Below, piece by piece: positions 30,274-39,389 of a stretch of DNA of 64,000 nucleotides (position 1 is its first letter; the number at the start of each line of letters is the position of its first letter). This stretch comes from Mycolicibacterium holsaticum DSM 44478 = JCM 12374 (GTDB lineage Bacteria; Actinomycetota; Actinomycetes; Mycobacteriales; Mycobacteriaceae), in NCBI RefSeq assembly GCF_019645835.1, contig NZ_CP080998.1, positions 1,860,001-1,924,000 on the forward strand, read 5' to 3'. The notes under the pieces were generated by a model. It was not told where the DNA came from and did not search any database. It worked only from the letters and a program-made list of their open reading frames with translations. A program made the translations under genes and the position numbers.

Positions 30274-30432
30274 ATGGCCCGCGAGGGTGCAGATCTTGCA
30301 GATCTGACGGGACGCGTCTGCGAAGTCGATCTCCATGGCACCGACGATGCCCGAAGGGGCGGGCGCGATCCCGTTGAATGCAGAAAACCTGTTGGATACC
30401 AATACGTTTCGTTTGCAAAGGATGAACTATGA
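30274..30432 (+). CDS. Possible small leader ORF (52 codons) coupled to styA
   Basis: An ATG at 30274 is preceded at good distance by GAAGAGG and opens 52 codons ending in a TGA that overlaps the ATG of the StyA gene (ATGA). The predicted peptide is hydrophilic, has two cysteines (positions 16 and 36) and matches nothing I know. Against it, only about half of its third codon positions are G or C, well below neighbouring genes. It may be a translated leader that couples ribosomes into styA rather than a functional protein. Confidence 0.35.
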   Translation: MAREGADLADLTGRVCEVDLHGTDDARRGGRDPVECRKPVGYQYVSFAKDEL

Positions 30433-31700
30433 GGACGATCTCGATCATCGGTGCGGGTCACAGCGGCCTGCTTTTGGGGCTCGGCCTGCTTGAGCACGGG
30501 TACGACGTGACGATCGTTTCCGACCGCACGCCGGGCCAGGTTCGTCGCGGCTTCGTCCCCTCGTCGGCGGGGATCTCGCCGGACGCACAGGCTTTCGAGC
30601 GGGAGCTCGGAGTCAACTTCTGGGATGACGTGTTGGTCCCCTCAGACGGCGTGCACTTCGAAATGATCGTGCCAGGCGGGACCGTTGCGCTGTCGATCGA
30701 CGGCCCGTGGAACCCCGAAAAAATCTCCTGGCAGGCAGTCGATCTGCGGCTCAAGTGCGCCCGGTGGGCCGAGGAGTTCCAGCGGCGCGGTGGCAACTTG
30801 GTGATACAGGACGCCAGGCTGGAGAACATCGAGGCGTACGCGAGCGCAAGCGACCTGACCATCGTCGCCGCGGGGAAGGGGGATATCAGCGGACTTTTCG
30901 AGCGTGATCAACAACGGTCGGTCTACACCGAGGCCCAGCGGCACCTGGCGATGGTCGTCGTTGACGGTCATCCCGCCTGGGCTGAGTCGGTTGGTTTCGA
31001 GTGCATGTACTTCGCTGCCCACGCGGGGGCGGGCGAGATATTCGGGACGCACTTTCTCAACACAACCGAGCGCGACTCGGTGTTCATGATCTTCGAGGCG
31101 GTGCCGGGTGGGCCGATCGATCGCTTCGACGATGCGACGGATCCAGAGGAAATCCTGAAGCGTTGCAAGGAGGTACTTCAAGATATCGCTCCGGACCAAT
31201 ACGCGCTGGCTCGCAACGCGCGACTGGCGGATCCGGCTAGCGCCATCCGCGGCCGAATCACCCCTGGAGTCCGCCGGCCCGTGGCTACGCTGCCATCGGG
31301 TGCGCAGGTGTTGGGACTCGGTGACGTGCTGAGCTTGAAGGACCCGGTCAGCGGTCAAGGCTCCAACAGTGCTGCCAAAGGCGCGCGCCACTATCTGCAC
31401 CGCATCGTGGAGCGCGATAGCCGACCGTTTGACGCGGAATGGATGTCAGATGTGTGGGAGACGTTCTGGCAAGACTACGAGCAGTACGCGTATACCTTCA
31501 CCAACAGCCTCTTGGACCCGCCGTCACAGTCCCAACTCGCCCTGTTCACCGCCGCGCAAGAGCGAAAAGACCTGGCGGAGCGAATTTTCGGAAACTTCTC
31601 ACATCCGCCCAACGCCTTTCCGTGGTTCTTCGATCCGGTCGAAGCCGGGCGCGTCATCGGGGGCGCGGCGACCGCCCCGGCAGTTGGTGTCGGTGACTAG
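30429..31700 (+). CDS. Styrene/indole monooxygenase oxygenase component (StyA1-like)
   Basis: 423 residues, the length of free StyA proteins. The FAD motif is G8-A-G10-H-S-G13, and DPVSGQGSNSAAKGARHYL near residue 300 is the second flavin motif. It is homologous along its length to the N-terminal domain of the fused enzyme at 15.2 kb but lacks the reductase domain. Family members need reduced FAD from a separate reductase, and the fused protein is the only candidate in the window. The ATG has AAAGGA six bases upstream. It heads a unit with the nitronate-monooxygenase-like gene 136 bp downstream. Confidence 0.85.
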   Translation: MRTISIIGAGHSGLLLGLGLLEHGYDVTIVSDRTPGQVRRGFVPSSAGISPDAQAFERELGVNFWDDVLVPSDGVHFEMIVPGGTVALSIDGPWNPEKISWQAVDLRLKCARWAEEFQRRGGNLVIQDARLENIEAYASASDLTIVAAGKGDISGLFERDQQRSVYTEAQRHLAMVVVDGHPAWAESVGFECMYFAAHAGAGEIFGTHFLNTTERDSVFMIFEAVPGGPIDRFDDATDPEEILKRCKEVLQDIAPDQYALARNARLADPASAIRGRITPGVRRPVATLPSGAQVLGLGDVLSLKDPVSGQGSNSAAKGARHYLHRIVERDSRPFDAEWMSDVWETFWQDYEQYAYTFTNSLLDPPSQSQLALFTAAQERKDLAERIFGNFSHPPNAFPWFFDPVEAGRVIGGAATAPAVGVGD

Positions 31701-31743
31701 CACCCGTCCTCCCGGTACCAGGGCTGAGTGCGCGACGGGGTGA

Positions 31744-32820
<1,077 letters not shown>

Positions 32821-32885
32821 ATGCGCCTCCGCGCGGGGTTGCCCGCCGCCGGGATAACGCCGAGTATCGGCGCGCGATTGAGTAA

Positions 32886-32947
32886 TTTGATCAAAGATGC
32901 CCAGATTGTCGCGAAATGCCCCGTAATTGGTGCATCTTATGATCAAA
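32886..32947. promoter_or_regulatory. Twin operator 3 upstream of the hydrolase-dioxygenase unit
   Basis: A perfect TTTGATCAAA lies at 32886-32895 and TATGATCAAA at 32938-32947; centres are again 52 bp apart. The pair fills the 184-bp gap between the nitronate-monooxygenase-like gene and the CocE-type hydrolase start. No convincing -35/-10 pair could be placed; TATGAT within the right copy is one -10 candidate. Confidence 0.7.
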
Positions 32948-33004
32948 TATTCGTGGCCGGTGTGGGAGGCAGCGTACCCGTGCAACGGGCAGAAAGAGGT
33001 GAAG

Positions 33005-34750
33005 ATGGCCCACGACGGCCAAGGTATGCAGATTGATTGGGATGTCGAGATCGAAGCCGATGACGGCCTACTCCTTCGCGCAGACGTCTACCGCCCGACG
33101 GAGGGGCGACATCCGGTACTTCTCTGCTACACCCCGTATGGAAAAGGGCTGAACTTCGCCGAAGGCCGGCCGGATCAATGGACCGCCCTCTGCACCCAGC
33201 ACCCCGATGTCCCCACGGGCTCCAGTAATCGCTACGCCAATTGGGAGACGATCGATCCCGAGAAATGGGTTCCACACGGGTACGCGGTGGTGCGTGTCGA
33301 CTCACGGGGCATGGGGCGCAGCCCCGGATATGTGGACCACTGGTCCCCTCGCGAGACGCAAGACTATTACGACTGCATCGAGTGGGCTGGAACCCAATCC
33401 TGGAGTACCGGCCGGGTCGGACTCATCGGAATCTCCTATGTCGCAATGAATCAGTGGCAGGTTGCCGCATTGCGACCACCGCACTTGGCGGCCATCTGTC
33501 CGTGGGAGGGTTGTTCCGATCACTACCGCGACGCACGCCGCCACGGCGGGATCCTGTCGACGTTCATCGTCCGCTGGTATCGCAACCGGATCGACAAGGC
33601 GCAGTTCGGCGTTGGCGAACGTGGCGGGCGAAATCCCGTCACAGATGTGCCGGTCTTCGGAGACGAAACCTTGCCGCCCGAGGTCCGTGCGCAAAATCGT
33701 GCCGACTTGATTGCCGAACTTCACGACCATCCCACGTTCGACGAGTACTTCGAGTCGCTCAACGCGGACCTGTCGGCCATCGAGGTGCCGCTGTTGTCTG
33801 CGGCCAACATCGGCGGGCAGGGCCTTCACTTGCGCGGTAACGTCGAGGGCTTCCTGCGCGCGGGGTCGCGGCGGAAGTGGCTTGAGTTCCACAACCTCGA
33901 GCACTGGACCCATTTCTACACCGATTACGGGCGGGAACTGCAAAGGCGCTTCTTCGACCACTTTCTCAAGGACGAGCCGAACGGCTGGGACGATGTTCCC
34001 CCGGTAATTCTCAACGTTCGCCACGTCGACGGGACTACGTCGCTTCGATACGAACGGGACTGGCCCCTTCCAGGGACTGACTGGACAAAGCTGTACCTAG
34101 ATCATTTCGACCAAAGGCTCGACCGGAAGCCACCCGCAGGCGAACGGCAGGCGAGCTACCAGGCTTTGAGCGGCGGCCTCACTTACCGTACGGTTTTCGA
34201 CGTCGATACGGAGATCACCGGGCCCTCGGCCGTGAAGCTCTTCGTCTCGTCATCGACGCGTGACGTCGACCTTTTCCTGGTGCTGCGGGTCTTCGACCCC
34301 CTTGGCGACGAGGTCACGTTTGCCGGCGCGAACGATCCGCACACTCCGGTCTCGTTGGGTTGGCTGCGCGGATCGCACCGAAAGCTCGATCCCGTTCAGA
34401 GCACGCCCTATCGGCCCTACCATACCCATGACGATCCGACGCCTCTTGTGCCGCAGACCGTTTACGAGCTCGACGTCGAAATCTGGCCGACGTCGATTGT
34501 CGTCCCGGCCGGCTACACACTCGCCCTCACGGTGCAGGGGCACGACTATCAGCATGAGTCGTCCGACAGCCAAACCTCGGTGGACTGGTACAACCCCGCC
34601 GACGCAATGCACGGAGACACCCGGGATCGACCCGCGGACGTCTTTGGCGGGACGGTCACCCTGCACTCGTCCGATCGTCAACTGCCTTATGTCATCTTGC
34701 CTGTCATACCAGCCGAACCTCGGAGGAACAGTGGGAATTCAGCAGATTGA
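33005..34750 (+). CDS. CocE/NonD-family alpha/beta hydrolase
   Basis: 581 residues. The N-terminal part is the X-Pro dipeptidyl-peptidase S15-like catalytic domain: YTPYGKG, VRVDSRGMGRSPG and the nucleophile elbow GISYVAMNQW (family pattern GxSYxG, with Ala in place of the last Gly). LEHWTHFYT probably carries the catalytic His. The C-terminal third is the jelly-roll domain (SAVKLFVSSSTRDVDLFLVLRVFDP). Such enzymes hydrolyse esters or amides, as in cocaine esterase and alpha-amino acid ester hydrolases. The ATG at 33005 with AAAGAGG upstream is preferred over a longer reading from 32927. The stop overlaps the next gene by 20 bp. Confidence 0.85.
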   Translation: MAHDGQGMQIDWDVEIEADDGLLLRADVYRPTEGRHPVLLCYTPYGKGLNFAEGRPDQWTALCTQHPDVPTGSSNRYANWETIDPEKWVPHGYAVVRVDSRGMGRSPGYVDHWSPRETQDYYDCIEWAGTQSWSTGRVGLIGISYVAMNQWQVAALRPPHLAAICPWEGCSDHYRDARRHGGILSTFIVRWYRNRIDKAQFGVGERGGRNPVTDVPVFGDETLPPEVRAQNRADLIAELHDHPTFDEYFESLNADLSAIEVPLLSAANIGGQGLHLRGNVEGFLRAGSRRKWLEFHNLEHWTHFYTDYGRELQRRFFDHFLKDEPNGWDDVPPVILNVRHVDGTTSLRYERDWPLPGTDWTKLYLDHFDQRLDRKPPAGERQASYQALSGGLTYRTVFDVDTEITGPSAVKLFVSSSTRDVDLFLVLRVFDPLGDEVTFAGANDPHTPVSLGWLRGSHRKLDPVQSTPYRPYHTHDDPTPLVPQTVYELDVEIWPTSIVVPAGYTLALTVQGHDYQHESSDSQTSVDWYNPADAMHGDTRDRPADVFGGTVTLHSSDRQLPYVILPVIPAEPRRNSGNSAD

Positions 34751-35612
34751 ACACCTCGAGCTCTACGTCAACGACGTCGACTCGACCGTAGGTTTCTACC
34801 AGGATGTCGTCGGCCTGGTCGAAATCGCGCGCACCGGTGATGCGGTTTATCTGGGCTGCGGGTTTGATGGCAACTGGGATGTCGCGTTCAAAGAAGGGCC
34901 CACTGGAGTCAGTCGTGTCGCCTTCCGCGCTGAAGACGTGGCTGAAATCGAATCTGCCGAGCGCGCGTTGAACCAAGCGGGATTGACCACGACTCGCACC
35001 GACGGAGCGCATCCGAATCAGGCCGAGGGAATGCGATGGGTTCTTGACTCCGGTCTCGCGGTGGACTACGTGCTGGTGGCTGACAACCGTTACCACGTGC
35101 TCGCAGAGCCGACCATCGCGTCACGCCGCGGTTTTCAGCCATTGGACCTGGACCACATCGCAATTCAGTCTGCTGACGTCAAAGCGGCATCGAAGTTGTT
35201 CGTCGACGTACTCGGCTGGCGCGAGACCGAACACATCGAATTGGATCCCAGCTCCGAGATGTGGCACGGCAGCTTCATTCGCAAGGGCCTGCTGCACCAT
35301 GACGTCGCGGTGACGCTGGGGCAGGCACGCATGCACCACTGGGCGCTGGCGATGTCGAGCATCGATCACGTGAAGATGGCAATCGATGTCCTCGCCGCGG
35401 CTGGTACGCACCTCGAGCTCGGGGTGAGCCGTCATCGAGCGGGTGGCAACATCTTTGCTTACTTCATCATGCCCGACGGCCACAGGCTCGAATTATCTTG
35501 TGAGATGTCGATTGTCAACCATGACACCCCATCGCGAACCTGGTCGGACCGTGCCGGGTTCGACGCGTGGGGCAACCTCTTTCCGACTCCGGACTTTCTC
35601 AAGGGGACGTGA
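34731..35612 (+). CDS. Type I extradiol-type ring-cleavage dioxygenase (two VOC modules)
   Basis: 293 residues, the usual length for catechol 2,3-dioxygenase-type enzymes. Two VOC modules start at EHLELYVNDVDSTVGFYQDV and LDHIAIQSADVKAASKLFVDV. The iron ligands expected in the second module are present: H142 (LDHIA), H202 or H203 (MHHWA) and E254 (HRLELS), with spacing like H146/H210/E260 of known enzymes. It would cleave a catechol-like ring next to the hydroxyls. GTG at 34731 has GGAGGA four bases upstream and lies 20 bp inside the hydrolase gene. The substrate may be supplied by the FAD hydroxylase at 20.1 kb. Confidence 0.82.
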   Translation: MGIQQIEHLELYVNDVDSTVGFYQDVVGLVEIARTGDAVYLGCGFDGNWDVAFKEGPTGVSRVAFRAEDVAEIESAERALNQAGLTTTRTDGAHPNQAEGMRWVLDSGLAVDYVLVADNRYHVLAEPTIASRRGFQPLDLDHIAIQSADVKAASKLFVDVLGWRETEHIELDPSSEMWHGSFIRKGLLHHDVAVTLGQARMHHWALAMSSIDHVKMAIDVLAAAGTHLELGVSRHRAGGNIFAYFIMPDGHRLELSCEMSIVNHDTPSRTWSDRAGFDAWGNLFPTPDFLKGT

Positions 35613-35613
35613 C

Positions 35614-35775
35614 GTGACCGACCTCTTGGTAGTGATCGCCTTTGCCACAGCGATTGTGGGTGCGTTGCTGGTCACGTGCTGGAAGGGGTTACGCAGCGAT
35701 CTCTTCGTCCATTTCGCCCGTGAATACGACTCCTGCGACCAACGTCCGCTCTCCGGCGACCCAGTGGAGGAGTAG
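35614..35775 (+). CDS. Small single-pass membrane protein (53 residues)
   Basis: GTG at 35614, one base after the dioxygenase stop and seven bases after AAGGGG, opens a frame of 53 codons. Residues about 3-23 are a strong hydrophobic helix (TDLLVVIAFATAIVGALLV), followed by a basic, polar tail. The tight spacing suggests it is translated with the dioxygenase. No family is recognised; it could anchor a soluble enzyme or be part of transport. Confidence 0.5.
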   Translation: MTDLLVVIAFATAIVGALLVTCWKGLRSDLFVHFAREYDSCDQRPLSGDPVEE

Positions 35776-35847
35776 TCCGCGGTAGCTCTGCGCGTGCGCG
35801 GCATCCGGAAGGTCGCGCCAGCCGACCATGCGCCGAGCCACCACTAG

Positions 35848-35909
35848 TTTGATCACAAAGATGCCTTTTGAGGCCTAAGAGATTCGAAAATGGCTTTATT
35901 TTGATCAAA
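35848..35909. promoter_or_regulatory. Twin operator 4 upstream of the fadD-mce operon
   Basis: TTTGATCACA lies at 35848-35857 and a perfect TTTGATCAAA at 35900-35909; centres are 52 bp apart. The perfect copy is followed by C and TATGGGTTAC and then a TACTCT at 35918-35923 that could serve as -10. The same extension occurs in inverted orientation at the gntR promoter. Only about 250 bp separate the small membrane gene from fadD, and this pair is its main visible content. Confidence 0.72.
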
Positions 35910-36026
35910 CTATGGGTTACTCTTCGACCCAATGGTCAAGCTGCGACACACCTTCAACTCGCCGGCGAGGCCTTCGGCACACGAGGCGTCTGCGTAACAG
36001 CTGTCTGAAATCCAGAGGGGATGGTC

Positions 36027-37628
36027 ATGACGAGCACGGCTTCATCGGCAGCGACCGCGGCCACGGTGGCGCGCGCACGCCAACACGGCTTAGGCGATCT
36101 CCTCCGCCGCACAGCACTTCGGTATCCAGCCAAGACCGCCGTCATTGCCGACAACCGTCGAGTGACTTTCCGCGAGTTCGATGCTGCGGTGAACCGGTGC
36201 GCGAACAACCTCACCGAAAAGGGCTTGGTCAAAGGCGATCGGCTCGCCATTCTGTCCCATAACTGTTGGCAGTTCGCGGTTTTGACCTTCGCAACCGCTC
36301 GGCTCGGTGTGGTGCTGGTCCCGATCAACTTCATGCTCAACGCCGAAGAGATCGCGTTCATCCTCGCCCATTCGGGCGCCAAGAGCCTCGTCGCCGAGGA
36401 TGCGCTTGCCTCGGTCGCCGAGCGGGCGTTGTCCTCGGCGAGCATCTCTGATGCTGCGCTGGGCTGGATTCCGATGACAGGCCGCCCGCCGACGGGCAAC
36501 TGGGACAACGTCGACCGCTGGATCGACGCTGGCGACAGCGTGTCGCCGGAGGTGTTGATCGGAGACGATGACCCGCTGCGGCTGATGTACACCTCCGGGA
36601 CTGAATCGCGGCCCAAGGGTGTCGTGCTCACCTCACGTTCGCTGATCAGCCAGTACGTTTCCTGCGCTGTGGACGGCGACATGAGTTCGGATGACATCGA
36701 ACTGCACAGTCTGCCGATGTATCACTGCGCCCAGCTTGACTGCTTCTTCTCCGTCGATGTCTATCTCGGTGCAACCAGCATTATCCTGCCCCGACCAGAC
36801 GCCGAAGCGTTGCTCGAAACGATTGAGCGGGAGAAGGTCACAAAGCTGTTCTGTCCGCCCACCGTGTGGATCTCCCTGCTGCGGCATCCTGATTTCGACG
36901 TGCGGGACCTGTCCAGCCTCGCCAAGGGCTACTACGGTGCATCGCCGATGCCCGTGGAAGTGCTCAAGGAACTCTCCCGCCGCCTGCCCAACGTGCGGTT
37001 CTGGAACTTCTACGGACAAACCGAGCTGGCCCCGTTAGCCACGATTTTGCGTCCGGAGGAACAGCTTTCACGTGCCGGCTCGGCAGGACGCCCATCGCTG
37101 AACGTGGAGACCCGCGTAGTCGACGAGGACGACCTCGACGTTGCCTGCGGCGAAGTCGGCGAGATCGTGCACCGCTCACCGCACGCCACGCTTGGGTACT
37201 ACAACGACGAAGAAAAGACCGCCGCCGCTTACCGCAGCGGTTGGTTTCATTCTGGCGACCTCGGCGTGATCGACCAGGACGGCTATCTGACGGTGGTCGA
37301 CCGCAAGAAGGACATGATCAAGACGGGGGGCGAGAACGTCGCCTCGCGTGAGGTGGAGGAGGCCCTTTACCTGCTCGACGGGGTCGCGGAGGTCGCCGTT
37401 TTCGGCGTGCCGCATCCGCACTGGATCGAAGCGGTCACCGCGGCAGTCGTTCCCAAAGACGGTGCGGGGCTCACGGCCAAAGAGGTCGAGGAACATGCAC
37501 GAAAAGTGCTGGGTGGTTACAAGCGGCCGAAGTATCTGGTCTTCGTCGAGTCCCTACCGAAGAACCCGAGCGGCAAGATCCTCAAGAAGGAACTCCGTGT
37601 CTCCTATGCGCACTTGGCGCAGTCGTGA
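36027..37628 (+). CDS. Acyl-CoA synthetase (FadD-type, AMP-forming)
   Basis: 533 residues from the ATG at 36027, which has GAGGGG six bases upstream; the ATG at 36021 would touch that site. ANL-family motifs are present: P-loop MYTSGTESRPKGVV (family norm TSGTTGxPKG, so two positions differ), FYGQTE, HSGDLGVIDQDGYLTVVDRKKDMIKTGGEN and NPSGKILKKELR with the catalytic Lys. It activates a carboxylic acid to its CoA thioester. It heads the mce operon (63 bp before yrbEA), as FadD5 does in mce1 of M. tuberculosis, so it may activate the acid brought in by the transporter. Confidence 0.87.
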   Translation: MTSTASSAATAATVARARQHGLGDLLRRTALRYPAKTAVIADNRRVTFREFDAAVNRCANNLTEKGLVKGDRLAILSHNCWQFAVLTFATARLGVVLVPINFMLNAEEIAFILAHSGAKSLVAEDALASVAERALSSASISDAALGWIPMTGRPPTGNWDNVDRWIDAGDSVSPEVLIGDDDPLRLMYTSGTESRPKGVVLTSRSLISQYVSCAVDGDMSSDDIELHSLPMYHCAQLDCFFSVDVYLGATSIILPRPDAEALLETIEREKVTKLFCPPTVWISLLRHPDFDVRDLSSLAKGYYGASPMPVEVLKELSRRLPNVRFWNFYGQTELAPLATILRPEEQLSRAGSAGRPSLNVETRVVDEDDLDVACGEVGEIVHRSPHATLGYYNDEEKTAAAYRSGWFHSGDLGVIDQDGYLTVVDRKKDMIKTGGENVASREVEEALYLLDGVAEVAVFGVPHPHWIEAVTAAVVPKDGAGLTAKEVEEHARKVLGGYKRPKYLVFVESLPKNPSGKILKKELRVSYAHLAQS

Positions 37629-37691
37629 GGTTCATCGTGGGCCGCAGTCACCGAGAACCGTCAACCAGCTCACCCGTGAGCAGGTGAGGGC

Positions 37692-38531
37692 GTGGCCACC
37701 GACAGCGCCGAAACGGCGGCGGGGATCATCCGCCGCGCCGGAGATGTCAACCGAACATCGATTGGTTCACCGCGCGCCATCGCTTTGAAACCTCTGCGCA
37801 ACGTCGGTGGCTTCTGCGCCTTTTCCCTCGACGCGTTCGTGACGATGTTCAAACCACCGTTCGCCTGGCGCGAATTCCTGGAGCAGACCTGGTTTGTGGC
37901 CAGGGTGTCACTCATCCCGACCCTGATGTTGTCCATTCCGCTGGTCGTCATGACCGTCTTCACGTTCAACGTGCTGCTCATGGAATTCGGCGCCGCCGAC
38001 TTCTCCGGCACCGGCGCAGCGATCGGGGCGGTCAACCAGATTGGTCCCTTCGTTACCGTGCTCGTCGTTGCCGGTGCGGGTGCGGCGGCCATGTGCGCCG
38101 ATCTGGGAGCGCGCACCATCCGTGAAGAGCTCGACGCGTTGCGGGTCATGGGCATTGACCCGATGCAGGCCCTGGTGGCACCGCGAGTGCTGGCTGCCAC
38201 GGTGGTGGCGTTGCTGCTGTCATCGCTGGTGACGCTCACCGGGCTGACGGGCGGTTTCCTGTTCTCAGTGTTCTTCCAGCATGTCACCCCCGGCGCGTTC
38301 GTCGCGGGCATGACGTTCATCACCGGTTTGAGTGACGTGTTGATATCCATGGTCAAGGCAACGCTGTTCGGCTTGGCAGCCGGTCTGATCGCCTGCTATC
38401 AGGGCACGACCGTCGGTGGGGGCCCGGCCGGGGTCGGCAATGCGGTCAACGAAACGGTGGTGTTTTCGTTTGTCCTGCTGTTCGTGATCAACATCGTCGT
38501 CACCGCGATCGGGTTCGAGGTCACCAAGTGA
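37692..38531 (+). CDS. yrbEA: YrbE/MlaE-type permease of the mce operon (A copy)
   Basis: 279 residues, polytopic. The MlaE-family coupling motif EELDALRVMGIDPMQALV near residue 150 is where the shared ATPase MceG would dock. The N-terminal 45 residues are polar, then five or six hydrophobic segments follow. It forms the inner-membrane channel of the Mce transporter with YrbEB. GTG start at 37692; its stop overlaps the start of yrbEB (GTGA). Confidence 0.92.
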   Translation: MATDSAETAAGIIRRAGDVNRTSIGSPRAIALKPLRNVGGFCAFSLDAFVTMFKPPFAWREFLEQTWFVARVSLIPTLMLSIPLVVMTVFTFNVLLMEFGAADFSGTGAAIGAVNQIGPFVTVLVVAGAGAAAMCADLGARTIREELDALRVMGIDPMQALVAPRVLAATVVALLLSSLVTLTGLTGGFLFSVFFQHVTPGAFVAGMTFITGLSDVLISMVKATLFGLAAGLIACYQGTTVGGGPAGVGNAVNETVVFSFVLLFVINIVVTAIGFEVTK

Positions 38532-39385
38532 GCGCGAGCATCGTTCTCCGACAACGTCTACCGCGGACCATGATCGCGGTAGACGGGGCGAGATCGGGCT
38601 GGCGGCAAATCGGTGATCAGACCCGATTTTACGGCCAGACAATCATTTCGATCGGCGACGTCTTCGTCAGGTACAAGTCCGAGTTGTTACGACAGGTCGC
38701 GGCGATGAGCCTGGGAACCGGTGCGCTCGCGGTGATCGGGGGCACGGTCGCTGTGGTCGCCTTCCTGACCATGTCGACAGGCGGGCTGATCGCGGCGCAG
38801 GGCTACAACCAACTCTCCCAGGTCGGGGTGGACGCCCTGGTCGGGTTCGCATCGGCCTTCCTCAACACCCGACTGATCACGCCGTCCACCGCAGGAATCG
38901 CCATGGCCGCCACGATCGGCGCCGGCGCGACCGCGCAGTTGGGCGCCATGCGGATCAACGAAGAGATCGACGCACTGGAGGTCATGGGCATCCGCTCGAT
39001 TGCCTACCTGGCCTCAACGCGGGTAGCGGCCGGGGTGATCGTCGTCCTTCCCCTCTACTCCGTCGCGCTGCTGATGGCCTATACCGCTGCCCGCTTCGGC
39101 ACGACGGTGTTCTACGGCCAGTCGGCGGGGGTGTACAACCACTACTTCAACACGTTCCTGGTTCCCGGCGATGTAATGCGTTCGTTCGCAGTCACAATCA
39201 TGCAGGCGGTCGTGATCATGCTGATTCACACCTACTACGGTTACACCGCGAGCGGCGGTCCGGTCGGGGTCGGGGAGGCAGTCGGGCGCGCCACCCGAAC
39301 TTCACTCGTCGCGTCGAGCTTCCTGATCCTGTTCGTCACCCTCGCCATTTATGGCCAGACCGGCATATTCAACTTCTCCGGGTAG
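38528..39385 (+). CDS. yrbEB: YrbE/MlaE-type permease of the mce operon (B copy)
   Basis: 285 residues. It has the same family motif as YrbEA, INEEIDALEVMGIRSIAYLA near residue 140, several membrane helices and the closing SGGPVGVGEAVGRATRTSLVAS. GTG start inside the yrbEA stop shows translational coupling. Together the two permeases and six Mce proteins make the envelope-spanning importer. No MceG/Mkl ATPase gene is in the window; mycobacteria encode one shared copy elsewhere. Confidence 0.92.
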   Translation: MSASIVLRQRLPRTMIAVDGARSGWRQIGDQTRFYGQTIISIGDVFVRYKSELLRQVAAMSLGTGALAVIGGTVAVVAFLTMSTGGLIAAQGYNQLSQVGVDALVGFASAFLNTRLITPSTAGIAMAATIGAGATAQLGAMRINEEIDALEVMGIRSIAYLASTRVAAGVIVVLPLYSVALLMAYTAARFGTTVFYGQSAGVYNHYFNTFLVPGDVMRSFAVTIMQAVVIMLIHTYYGYTASGGPVGVGEAVGRATRTSLVASSFLILFVTLAIYGQTGIFNFSG

Positions 39386-39389
39386 TGCG

